A stretch of DNA of 38,857 nt from NCBI GenBank assembly GCA_025937895.1, contig JAICQL010000056.1, positions 1 through 38,857 on the forward strand, read 5' to 3'. The position numbers were made by a program, and so were the translations under genes. This document shows, in pieces, positions 18,416-26,540 of this stretch. Each line of letters begins with the position of its first letter. Position 1 is the stretch's first letter. Below the pieces are notes generated by a model, which was given only the letters and a program-made list of their open reading frames with translations, ran no database searches and had not been told where the DNA came from. This stretch comes from Polyangiaceae bacterium. Lineage in GTDB: Bacteria; Myxococcota_A; Polyangia; Polyangiales; Polyangiaceae.

Positions 18416-19556
18416 ACGAACGCTCGTCGCGCTGCTGGCACTGGGGCTCCTGGCCTGTCGGGACGCGCCTGCGCCCGCGCGGGGCCGCAGCGCCGTCGCG
18501 GATGCCGCTCCTCCGTGGTCGACGGAGGCACGCGCGCCGGCGCCGCCGCGCGGCATGGTGTGGATCCCGGAGGGCACGTTGCTGGCAGGCACCCCGGCGG
18601 GCAAGGTACCGCGCATTGCTGAGATCGAGATGGCGGGGGAGACGGTCGAGCTGCGCGGCTTCTTCATCGATCAGTTTCCGTATCCCAACGAAGAGGGCGC
18701 CATCCCGCGCACCGGTGTGACCCGGGCTCAGGCGGAGGGGCTGTGCGAGGAGCGCGGCAAGCGCCTGTGCACGGAGCTGGAGTGGGAGCGAGCGTGCAAG
18801 GGGCCGCGCAACCTCAGCTACGAATACGGCGATCGCCATCGCCCGGAGGTCTGTCAGACCGGGCGCGCGCCGCGCCTGTTGCCGAGCGGATATCGCACCG
18901 CCTGCCGCAGTGACTTCGGCGTGCGCGATCTGCACGGCGGGGTCTGGGAGTGGACCCAGAGCCGCTGGGCGCGGGGTGCAGCGAAAGAGCTGGTCAGCGT
19001 GCGCGGCGGCAACGGCAGCAACGGCGAGCTGGTGGGGCGCTGCGCCAACGCCATGCCGCGAGCACCGGAGCTCGCCTCCAGCGAGGTGGGGTTCCGCTGC
19101 TGCAAGGGGGACGTCAACGAGGCCAGCGTGCAGCTGCGCAAGGTCGCGGGCAAGCTCTTCGAGCAGCGGGCGAAGCTGGAGCCGGAGCTGCGCGCGCAGC
19201 TACTGGAGGCCTTGCCGCCCGAGGTGCGCGAGGAGCTGCACGGCGGCGAGGCGCTGACGTTCAACGGTGTGTGGGACTGGCGCCCGATCGGCAGCGTCCC
19301 CCTGCTGGTGGCCACTGGCTGTGATGCCACGCCGGGCAGCCGCCGCTGCGGCGCGCTGGTGGCAGAGCTCGCTCCGGCGCCGATGCTGCTCGGCTGGTTC
19401 TGGGTCGGCATCTTTCCGCCAGGAGCCAGGCCGAGCAAATGGGATCCGAAGAAGCTGTGGATCTCCGGCGGCGATCGGAAGGGCATGTTCCGGCAGGCGC
19501 TGCACTACGAATGGGGGCGCGTCCGCAGCGGAGAGCTGGTGCGCAAGGAGCAGTAG
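18396..19556 (+). CDS. Lipoprotein with FGE-sulfatase (SUMF1-type) domain
   Basis: The 386-residue product has a lipobox LLAC (C21). An FGE-sulfatase fold follows at about 53-235, with the family blocks GMVWIPEGTLLAGT, FFIDQFPYPN, LCEERGKRLCTELEWERAC, DLHGGVWEWT and VGFRCCKG. I do not see the catalytic cysteine pair of true formylglycine-generating enzymes, so this is probably a non-enzymatic member, perhaps ligand-binding. Residues 240-386 have no family I recognise and contain helical Glu/Arg-rich stretches. The start lies 20 bp inside the response-regulator gene, so the two are co-transcribed. The lipoprotein may sense or effect something in the same pathway. Confidence 0.82.
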   Translation: MNAKGAERTLVALLALGLLACRDAPAPARGRSAVADAAPPWSTEARAPAPPRGMVWIPEGTLLAGTPAGKVPRIAEIEMAGETVELRGFFIDQFPYPNEEGAIPRTGVTRAQAEGLCEERGKRLCTELEWERACKGPRNLSYEYGDRHRPEVCQTGRAPRLLPSGYRTACRSDFGVRDLHGGVWEWTQSRWARGAAKELVSVRGGNGSNGELVGRCANAMPRAPELASSEVGFRCCKGDVNEASVQLRKVAGKLFEQRAKLEPELRAQLLEALPPEVREELHGGEALTFNGVWDWRPIGSVPLLVATGCDATPGSRRCGALVAELAPAPMLLGWFWVGIFPPGARPSKWDPKKLWISGGDRKGMFRQALHYEWGRVRSGELVRKEQ

Positions 19557-19582
19557 CGCTCAGCCGACGGGCGCGCAGGGCG

Positions 19583-21745
19583 CTAGCCGCGCGTGGCCGG
19601 GAGCAGCGGAGCACTCGCAGCTCCGCACGTCAGCAGCACGAAGGCTTGCACGAAGGCTACCTGGCGCAGCTTCTCGAAGCGCCCGGCGGCACCGCCGTGC
19701 CCCGCCTGCATGTACGTGCGCAGCAGCCACAGCCGCTCGCCCAGCGCGACCTCGCGCAGGCGCGCGACCCACTTCGCCGGCTCCCAGTACGTCACCCGCG
19801 GGTCCGTCAGGCCCGCCGTGGCCAGTATGTTCGGGTACTCCACGGCGCGCACGTTGTCGTAAGGCGAATACGAGGCGATGTAGCGGTACGCTTCCGGATC
19901 CTCGAGCGGGTTGCCCCATTCGGGCCACTCCGGTGGGGTCAGCGGCAGCTCGGCGTCACACATGGTGTTGAGCACGTCGACGAACGGCACCTCGCCCACC
20001 ACCGCGTTGAACAGCTCCGGGCGCAGGTTGACGGCAGCGCCGACCAGCATGCCGCCCGCGCTTCCACCGTGGATCGCCAGCTTGCTGGGCTGTGTCCAGC
20101 CGGACTGGCACAGGTGCTCGGCTGCGGCGACGAAGTCGAGGAAGGAGTTCTTCTTCTGGCGCAGCTTGCCGGACTCGTACCAGGCGTAACCCAGCTCCTT
20201 GCCACCGCGCACGTGCGCGATGGCGTAGACGAACCCGCGATTGACCAGGCTCAGGCTATTGCTGGAGAACGCCGCGGGGATGCCGTGCCCGTACGAGCCG
20301 TAACCGTACAGTAGCAGCGGGGCTCCACCGGGCGCGGGAGCGCCGGAGCGGGGCGTGGCAACGTCCTCGTGCCAGAGCAGCGAGATGGGCACCTGCGCAC
20401 CGTCATGGCTGGTGGCGAAGACGCGCGCGCTACGATAGCGGCTCGCATCGTGCCCGCTCGGAATCTCGCGGCGATCCACCAGCACGCGCTGGCGGGTCTC
20501 CAGATCGTAGTCGTACGTCTCCTGCGCTGTGGTCAGGGAGGAATACGTGAAGCGGAGGGTACGCGTCTCGTATTCGTACCCCGGCAGCAGGCCGAGGCTG
20601 TACGCCTCCTCCGCAAGCTCGATGTTGTGCTCGCTGCCGTCAGCGCGACTGCGGATGACGATGCGCGGCAGGCCGCCCGCCATCTCCAGTCGTACGATGT
20701 GCCCGGCGTAGGTGGTCACTGCCAGGATCAGGCAGCCCGGGCGGTGGGGGACCAGCTCGCGCCAGTGCTCGGGCGCCGGATCGTGGCGAGGCGCGACCAC
20801 GAGCTTGAAGTCGCGCGCGCCACGGTTGGTCAAGATCAAGAGCTCATCGCCCAGCGCGCTCACGCCGTATTCGATTCCCGGGCTGCGCGGCGCGACGAGC
20901 CGTGGCTCGCTCTCGGGCTGCCGGGCGTCGATCAGGCGCTGCTCCGAGGTCACGTGATCGTGGCTGTTGATCACGATCTCGGCGTAGTCCTCCGTGTGGC
21001 CCAGAGCGACGAAGAAGCCGGGGTCGGGCTCTTCATACACGAGCACGTCCTGATCCATGGCCGTGCCCACCCGGTGGCGAAACACCTTGGATGGGCGATG
21101 GTTGGCGTCGACCGCGGTGTAGAACACGAACTCACCGTCGGCGGAGAAGACCAGGTTTCCGCTGGTGCTGGCGATGCGGTCCGGCAGCTCCGCGCCCGAG
21201 CTCAGATCGCGCAGGCGAATCTCGTAGTACTCCGAGCCGTTGGTGTCGACGGCGTAGGCCAGGCGCCGGTGATCGCGGCTGTGGTCCACGCCGCGCGCGC
21301 TGAAGTAAGCATGCCCCTTCGATGCGGCGTCCGCGTCGAACAGCACCTCCTCCCCGGCGCGCGAAACATCACGCCGTGCAGGGTCGAACGGCAGCAGGGG
21401 CGCCGCGGGGCGGCGGCAGTAACGCGGGTGCTGCGCGCCCAGCTCGAAGCGCGTGTAGTACTGGTAGGCGCCGTCCCGTGCGGGCACGGAGCTCTCGTCC
21501 TGCTTGATGCGCCCCTTCAGCTCCTGAAACAGCGCTTCCTGCAGCTCCGTCGTGGACGCCATGGCCGCGTCGGTGTGCGCATTCTCTCGCTCCAGATGCT
21601 CCCGGATCCGTGGCGCCAGCACTTCTGGCTGGCGCATGACCTGCTGCCAATTGTCGTCGCGCAGCCAGTGATACGGATCATCCCGAGTGATGCCGTGCAG
21701 CGTGACCTGGTGGGGGACCTTCTCGGCGAGGGGCAAGCGAGCCAT
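19583..21745 (-). CDS. ptrB: Oligopeptidase B (S9A prolyl oligopeptidase family)
   Basis: Oligopeptidase B cleaves short peptides after Arg or Lys. From ATG 21745 the protein has 720 residues: an N-terminal DPYHWLRDD block, a seven-bladed propeller, then the alpha/beta hydrolase domain. The catalytic triad is S562 (GGSAGGML), D648 (AGLTDPRV) and H683 (QAGHGG). The stretches LLYGYGSYG, GFVYAIAHVRGG and SYSPYDNV match this subfamily closely. No signal peptide is visible, so it should be cytoplasmic. The longer frame from 21787 adds 14 residues without resemblance. Its start is 88 bp downstream of the serA stop, so a shared transcript is possible. Confidence 0.95.
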   Translation of the reverse strand: MARLPLAEKVPHQVTLHGITRDDPYHWLRDDNWQQVMRQPEVLAPRIREHLERENAHTDAAMASTTELQEALFQELKGRIKQDESSVPARDGAYQYYTRFELGAQHPRYCRRPAAPLLPFDPARRDVSRAGEEVLFDADAASKGHAYFSARGVDHSRDHRRLAYAVDTNGSEYYEIRLRDLSSGAELPDRIASTSGNLVFSADGEFVFYTAVDANHRPSKVFRHRVGTAMDQDVLVYEEPDPGFFVALGHTEDYAEIVINSHDHVTSEQRLIDARQPESEPRLVAPRSPGIEYGVSALGDELLILTNRGARDFKLVVAPRHDPAPEHWRELVPHRPGCLILAVTTYAGHIVRLEMAGGLPRIVIRSRADGSEHNIELAEEAYSLGLLPGYEYETRTLRFTYSSLTTAQETYDYDLETRQRVLVDRREIPSGHDASRYRSARVFATSHDGAQVPISLLWHEDVATPRSGAPAPGGAPLLLYGYGSYGHGIPAAFSSNSLSLVNRGFVYAIAHVRGGKELGYAWYESGKLRQKKNSFLDFVAAAEHLCQSGWTQPSKLAIHGGSAGGMLVGAAVNLRPELFNAVVGEVPFVDVLNTMCDAELPLTPPEWPEWGNPLEDPEAYRYIASYSPYDNVRAVEYPNILATAGLTDPRVTYWEPAKWVARLREVALGERLWLLRTYMQAGHGGAAGRFEKLRQVAFVQAFVLLTCGAASAPLLPATRG

Positions 21746-21833
21746 ATCGCGGTTTTGCCACGAATCGCCCGGCGACGCGGAGCGCAAAGTGGGGCGCCCG
21801 GCTGCGAGTCCGCGGCCGGGCGCACGTGACCGC

Positions 21834-23063
21834 TCAGTACAGGATGCGAGTGCGGATGTTGGTGGACAGGTTCGAGACGCGCGCCCGCACCTCGTCCGAC
21901 ACGTCGCGGTCCAGGTCCATCACCAGGTAGCCCACGTCGCTGTTGGTGTCCAGCACCTGGCTCTCCACGTTGGCGTTGAGCTCGCTGATGATGGTGTTGA
22001 TGTCGCTCAGCACGCCCGGCACGTTGCGGTGGATGTTCAGGATGCGATGGCGCCCGCGCAGCGGCGCCGGCTCCACCCGCGGGAAGTTCACGGCCTGCAG
22101 CGTGCTGCCGGTGTTCAGGAACTTCAGCAGGGTGACGGTGACCTCCTTGCCGATGGCGGCCTGCGCCTCCTCCGTGGAGCCGCCCACGTGCGGGGTGAGG
22201 ATCACGTTCTTCAAGCCCTGCAGCGGCGACTCGAAGCGCTCCTTGTTGCTCTGCGGCTCGACCGGGAACACGTCGATGGCCGCGCCGGCGAGGTGCCCGG
22301 AGCGCAGCGCCTCGGCCAGGGCAGGGATGTCTACCACGTTGCCGCGGCTCAGATTCAGCAAGCGGCTGCCCGGGCGCATCTGGCGCAGCTGCTCGGCGCC
22401 GATCATGTTGCGCGTCTGCTCGGTGGCAGGCACGTGCAAGGTGACGAAATCCGAGCTCTGCAGCAGCGCGTTGAGGCTGGGCATCTCGCGGTTGTTGCCC
22501 ATCGGCAGCTGCTGCACGATGTCATAGAACAGCACATTCATGCCGAGCGCTTCCGCCAGCACGCCCACCTGGCGGCCAATGTGCCCGTAGCCGATGATGC
22601 CCAGCGTCTTGCCGCGCACCTCGAAGCAGCCGGTGGCGCTCTTGTTCCAGACGCCGTCGTGCATGCCCTTGGAGGCATCCGCCAGCTGGCGAGAGAGGCC
22701 GATGACCTCGCACAGCACCAGCTCCGCCACGCTGCGGGTGTTGCTGAACGGCGCGTTGAAGACCACCACGCCGCGCTTGCACGCGGCGTCGAGCGCGACC
22801 TGATTGGTGCCGATGCAGTAGCAGCCCACCGCGAGCAGGCGGCGAGCGGACTCGATCACCTTGGCGGTGACCTTGGTCTTGCTGCGGATGCCCAGCAGGT
22901 GCACGTCCTCCACCTTGGCGCACAACTCTGCCTCGTTGAGCGCGGAGCTAACCGTCTCCACCGAGAGGCCGTCGTCGCGAAACATCTGGGCTCCGCTCGG
23001 GTGGATGTTCTCGAGCAGCAAAACCTTGATGCGCTCTTTGGGAAAGCTCGTGACGCTGGTCAT
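21834..23063 (-). CDS. serA: D-3-phosphoglycerate dehydrogenase
   Basis: SerA oxidises 3-phosphoglycerate with NAD in the first committed step of serine synthesis. At 409 residues it is the short E. coli-like type. The NAD motif GYGHIG is at 158-163 with D181 after it, the catalytic residues are R240, E269 and H292, and an ACT domain at about 337-409 suggests feedback control by serine. ATG 23063 has AAGGA about 9 bases upstream. The frame stays open for well over 100 codons upstream, but that stretch is Arg/Gly/Ala-rich and unlike SerA. A very good promoter lies about 400 bp upstream, implying a long 5' leader. Confidence 0.96.
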   Translation of the reverse strand: MTSVTSFPKERIKVLLLENIHPSGAQMFRDDGLSVETVSSALNEAELCAKVEDVHLLGIRSKTKVTAKVIESARRLLAVGCYCIGTNQVALDAACKRGVVVFNAPFSNTRSVAELVLCEVIGLSRQLADASKGMHDGVWNKSATGCFEVRGKTLGIIGYGHIGRQVGVLAEALGMNVLFYDIVQQLPMGNNREMPSLNALLQSSDFVTLHVPATEQTRNMIGAEQLRQMRPGSRLLNLSRGNVVDIPALAEALRSGHLAGAAIDVFPVEPQSNKERFESPLQGLKNVILTPHVGGSTEEAQAAIGKEVTVTLLKFLNTGSTLQAVNFPRVEPAPLRGRHRILNIHRNVPGVLSDINTIISELNANVESQVLDTNSDVGYLVMDLDRDVSDEVRARVSNLSTNIRTRILY

Positions 23064-23150
23064 TGTGTTATTCCTTAGACCGGCCCCGTAGCGCCGGCCG
23101 CGTTGAATGGCAAGCCACACCGCACGCGGACTGCCCGGCGGCCAGCCATG

Positions 23151-23165
23151 AAAAGAGGGTCTTTT
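23151..23165. promoter_or_regulatory. AT-rich dyad AAAAGA-GGG-TCTTTT in the serA leader
   Basis: A perfect 6-bp inverted repeat lies about 90 bp before the serA ATG. It stands out in very GC-rich DNA. It could be an operator or a weak leader hairpin. Confidence 0.35.
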
Positions 23166-23471
23166 GCTGCTGCGGCTCGTACAGCCGCCGCATGCTCGCG
23201 ATGGTGCACGGGCTGCGCGGAGCTCACGTGCTGCTGCGCTGCGCGCAGCCTCGCGCGGTGAGCAGGTATGGAGCGCGCTGGATAGCCGCGAGTGATTCCA
23301 TCGCTGAGGATCGTACGGCAGTGCGGATCGAGCGCCGAGCGGGGCCAGGGCTCGCCTCGTTGTCGCGCGAGCCAGCTGGCGGCGGCCCCATCGAGGCCCG
23401 CCGGGACGCGATCTCCGTCGCCGGACGTTCACTCGCCCAGGGCCATTCAATCCGTGCATCGCGATTGGCGG

Positions 23472-23498
23472 ATTATAGGCCGTGCCGGAATTTGTCAA
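23472..23498 (-). promoter_or_regulatory. Sigma-70-type promoter with exact consensus hexamers, reading toward serA
   Basis: On the minus strand TTGACA (23498-23493) and TATAAT (23477-23472) both match the consensus exactly. The spacer is 15 bp, two short of ideal. The predicted transcript would start near 23465, leaving about 400 nt of leader before serA. Confidence 0.6.
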
Positions 23499-23509
23499 GC
23501 GGTGACAAA
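23491..23509. promoter_or_regulatory. Palindrome TTTGTCA-N5-TGACAAA over the -35 box
   Basis: Perfect 7-bp arms flank five bases. One arm contains the -35 hexamer of the serA-directed promoter, and the other lies toward the helicase gene 70 bp away. This is the expected place for a repressor that could control both directions. Confidence 0.5.
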
Positions 23510-23578
23510 GGGGCAGGGATCAGCAGAGCCGTTTGGGTTCGCCCGGGATAGGCTGCGCCCCGCCCGGCCCCCTCCGCG

Positions 23579-26515
23579 ATGTCTCACCCGATCCACCGGC
23601 GTCTGCTCAGCGAAGAGATCCTGCGCCTGCGCCGCTCGGACGAGGGCCGCCGCTATGCTTCAGCGCAGCGCAGCGGTCGCATCGATCCCAACCCTCACCA
23701 GATCGACGCCGTCATCTTTGCCCTGGCGCGGGTGCGCGAGGGTGGTTGCATCCTCGCGGACGAGGTGGGACTGGGCAAGACCATCGAGGCCGGGCTGGTG
23801 CTGGCGCAGCTGTGCGCCGAGGGCTCGAGCCGCGTGCTGCTGGTGACCCCCAAGGCGCTCCTGGGCCAGTGGCGCGAGGAGCTGTTCACGCTGTTCGGGG
23901 TCAGCGCCATCGAGCTCGGCGCAGGCCATGATGCGCGCGGCGCGGGCGTGTTTCTGATCAGTCGCGAGCAGCTGGGCAGTGAGCAGGCCATGGCGCGGAT
24001 CAGCGCAGGCGGTGCCTTCGACCTGTGCGTCGTGGACGAGGCGCACGAGGTGTTCGCCGGGCTGTACCGGCGCTTCGATCGTGCCGGCCGCTACCTGGAG
24101 GACGCCCCGCACGCCAAGCTTGCCGGGCGCCTGCGCGCGCTGCTGGGGGGCCACACCCCGGCGCTGCTGCTCACCGCGACGCCGCTGTCCAACTCGCTGG
24201 CGGAGCTGTGGGCGCTGGTGCAATACGTCGACCGCGCTGGCACCTTGCTCGGCGATCTGTCGACCTTTCGCCAGCGCTTCTGCGCGGAGGATGATCGCCG
24301 GTTGCAGCCCGGGCAAGCGGCAGAGCTGCAGCGGCGCCTGCAGGTGGTCGTGCGCCGCACCTTGCGACGCCAGGCGCAGGAGTTTCTGCGTACACCCTTC
24401 GTGGGGCGCCGCACGCGGCTGTACGAATACGAGATGAGCCCGCCCGAGCGCGAGCTGTACGAGGACGTGACCCGCTATCTGCTCACGCCTGGGCTGGCCG
24501 CGTTCAGCGGGCGGCACCGGACGCTGCTGTTGCTGGGCTTCCACCGCCGCATGGCCTCCTCGCACCGCGCGCTGGAGGCGAGCCTGGAGCGGCTCGCCGA
24601 GCGGCTGCGGCGGCACCTGGCGGGTGGAGATCTGGATCCCCTGCGCGACTTTGCGCAGGATCTGGAGGAGCTCGACGAGGTGCCCGCGGTCGAGGGTGAC
24701 GCGGCCGCGGAGGCAGCCGATCCGGGCGCGCTCGCGGAGCTACGGCTGGTGGAGGACCTGATCGCGCGCCTGCGCGCGCTCGGCAGCGACGGCAAGGCTC
24801 GCGCGCTGCTCGAGGCGGTGCGCGTGCTGGAGGCGGAGGCGAAGGCTGGGCTTGGCTCCGGCAAGCTGGTGATCTTCACCGAGTCGCTCGCCACGCAGGA
24901 GTACCTGCGCGAGCTGCTGCTGTCTGCTGGCATCCCGGACGAGGAGATCACGCTGTTTCGCGGCCAGAATGCCTCCGCACGCGCGGAGCAAGCGCTGGCG
25001 CGCTGGCAAGCCGAGCTGGGCGGGCAGGGGGCGCAGGCGGCGCCCAGCCGCGAGGTGGCGATGCGGCTCGCGCTCGTGCACGAGTTTCGCGAGCGCTCGC
25101 GCGTATTCATCTCCACCGAGGCCGGCGCCAAGGGCTTGAACCTGCAGTTCTGCGATACGCTGATCAACTACGATCTGCCCTGGAATCCGCAGCGCATCGA
25201 GCAGAGAATCGGCCGCTGCCATCGCTACGGACAGACGCGCGACGTGACAGTGATCAACTTCCTCGCTCGGGACAACGCCGCGCAGCGGCTGACGTTCGAG
25301 ATCCTGAGCCGCAAGCTGGAGCTGTTCGGGGCGGTGCTGGACGCCTCGGATCACGTGCTGTACGAGCCGCGCGGCTCCGCTCACGACGCGGTGGTCAGCA
25401 CGCTCTCCAGCGATTTTGCCAGCGAGCTCTCGCGCATCTATGAGGGCGCGCGCAGCATCGCTCAGATTGAGGCAGAGCTGCGCCGGCTGGATGCCGAGCT
25501 GGGCGCGCGCCGTGGCGAGATCGAGGCCGTGCAGGCGCGCACCTCGAGCCTGATCGAGTCCCGGCTCGACGCCTCGGTTCGTCAGGCCTTCCGCAAGCTG
25601 GCCGAGGAGCTGCCCGGGCACCTGCACGGGCTCGACCAGGATCTGGAGCAGCTGGTCCGCGACTACCTGGACAGCGCTGGGGTCAGCTACCGGCGCAGCG
25701 CGCTGCCCGATGGCGCCGTGCTCGAGGTGGCCCCCGACACGCGCTGGCCGGAGCCGCTGCGCGCCGGGCTGCGCCTCGCCATCGGCGGCAGCGCGGACCT
25801 CCCCGGCGAGCGCTTGACCCCCGGACATCCGCTGGTGCGCCTGGCTGCAGAGGCGGCGCGCAGCGCCACGGCGCGCTCTTTCCAGATCCGGGTGAAGCCC
25901 GAGCGGCTGGCAGCCGAGCTCGCGCACCTGCGTGGCCAGCGGGGGCGCCTGCGGGTGGAGAAGCTGCGCTATCCCGGCTTCGAGCCCGTGGATCGGCTCT
26001 TGCCCGTTGCGGTGGTCGAGGGTCAGGGCGCGCGCTTGCAGCTGGATCCAGACGCGACTCGCCGGCTCTTGCAGAGCCCGCTGGAGCCCGCTTCCGGGCT
26101 GCAGACCACGATCAGCGACGTGGAGCTCGAGGAGGCGCTGGAGGAGGCAGCCTTCCTGGACGAACGGGAGGTGGCGCGGGTGGAGCAGCGTGCCTTTGCC
26201 AGAGCCATCGCGCAGCTCGAGCGCCACGTGGAGGACCGCGCGCTCTTGCAGCGCAGGGAGCGCGTGGCGCTGCTCGAGACCTTGCACACGGCACGCGAGC
26301 AGCTGGCGGCGGCGCCCGGCGCCGACGCGCGGACACGGGCGGAGGCGCAGCTGGAGCGCACGCAGCGCCAGCTGGAGGTGGTGGAAGCAGAGCTGGCCCG
26401 CCTGGCGGCGCGCCGTGACGAGGCGTACGAGCAGGGCCGGGAGCTGCTGCACCGGAAGCGCTACAGCCCGCCGCTGCGGGAGACCATCCTGGAAGCGGAG
26501 TTTATCGTTGGATGA
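23579..26515 (+). CDS. RapA-like SNF2-family DEAH helicase/translocase
   Basis: This 978-residue protein has the full SNF2 motor. A glutamine motif precedes motif I (DEVGLGKT, 61-68), and motif II is DEAH (153-156). Motif III is TATPLSN (199-205), and motif VI QRIGRCHRYGQ (542-552) ends the second lobe. It is most like the RapA/DrmD type, but I see no RapA-like N-terminal Tudor domains and no DISARM partners. The C-terminal 400 residues are Glu/Arg/Leu-rich, partly coiled coil, and may bind partners. Such motors move along double-stranded DNA and remodel protein-DNA complexes; classical strand unwinding is not implied. The gene is followed closely by an Mre11-like nuclease gene and a Rad50-like ATPase gene. 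No clear Shine-Dalgarno precedes ATG 23579. Confidence 0.93.
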   Translation: MSHPIHRRLLSEEILRLRRSDEGRRYASAQRSGRIDPNPHQIDAVIFALARVREGGCILADEVGLGKTIEAGLVLAQLCAEGSSRVLLVTPKALLGQWREELFTLFGVSAIELGAGHDARGAGVFLISREQLGSEQAMARISAGGAFDLCVVDEAHEVFAGLYRRFDRAGRYLEDAPHAKLAGRLRALLGGHTPALLLTATPLSNSLAELWALVQYVDRAGTLLGDLSTFRQRFCAEDDRRLQPGQAAELQRRLQVVVRRTLRRQAQEFLRTPFVGRRTRLYEYEMSPPERELYEDVTRYLLTPGLAAFSGRHRTLLLLGFHRRMASSHRALEASLERLAERLRRHLAGGDLDPLRDFAQDLEELDEVPAVEGDAAAEAADPGALAELRLVEDLIARLRALGSDGKARALLEAVRVLEAEAKAGLGSGKLVIFTESLATQEYLRELLLSAGIPDEEITLFRGQNASARAEQALARWQAELGGQGAQAAPSREVAMRLALVHEFRERSRVFISTEAGAKGLNLQFCDTLINYDLPWNPQRIEQRIGRCHRYGQTRDVTVINFLARDNAAQRLTFEILSRKLELFGAVLDASDHVLYEPRGSAHDAVVSTLSSDFASELSRIYEGARSIAQIEAELRRLDAELGARRGEIEAVQARTSSLIESRLDASVRQAFRKLAEELPGHLHGLDQDLEQLVRDYLDSAGVSYRRSALPDGAVLEVAPDTRWPEPLRAGLRLAIGGSADLPGERLTPGHPLVRLAAEAARSATARSFQIRVKPERLAAELAHLRGQRGRLRVEKLRYPGFEPVDRLLPVAVVEGQGARLQLDPDATRRLLQSPLEPASGLQTTISDVELEEALEEAAFLDEREVARVEQRAFARAIAQLERHVEDRALLQRRERVALLETLHTAREQLAAAPGADARTRAEAQLERTQRQLEVVEAELARLAARRDEAYEQGRELLHRKRYSPPLRETILEAEFIVG

Positions 26516-26540
26516 GCCAGACGAGCTGCTCGAGGCCGAC

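Larger units (their letters stand above)
23064..23578. other. Divergent region between serA and the helicase operon
   Basis: These 515 bp contain the leader of serA on the minus strand and the start region of the helicase operon on the plus strand. Listed separately are the consensus promoter and the palindromes. On the minus strand an in-frame open stretch joins serA from about 23459, but its composition argues against coding. A plus-strand promoter for the helicase gene could not be recognised. Confidence 0.5.

Noticed and set aside
23064..23498. N-terminal extension of SerA
   Set aside because: The stretch is open in frame, but it is Arg/Gly-rich, starts inside the promoter, and SerA has a good start with a ribosome binding site at 23063.
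23579..26515. DISARM DrmD or true RapA identity for the SNF2 gene
   Set aside because: No DrmA, DrmB, DrmC or methylase genes are near, and RapA-like N-terminal Tudor domains are not visible.
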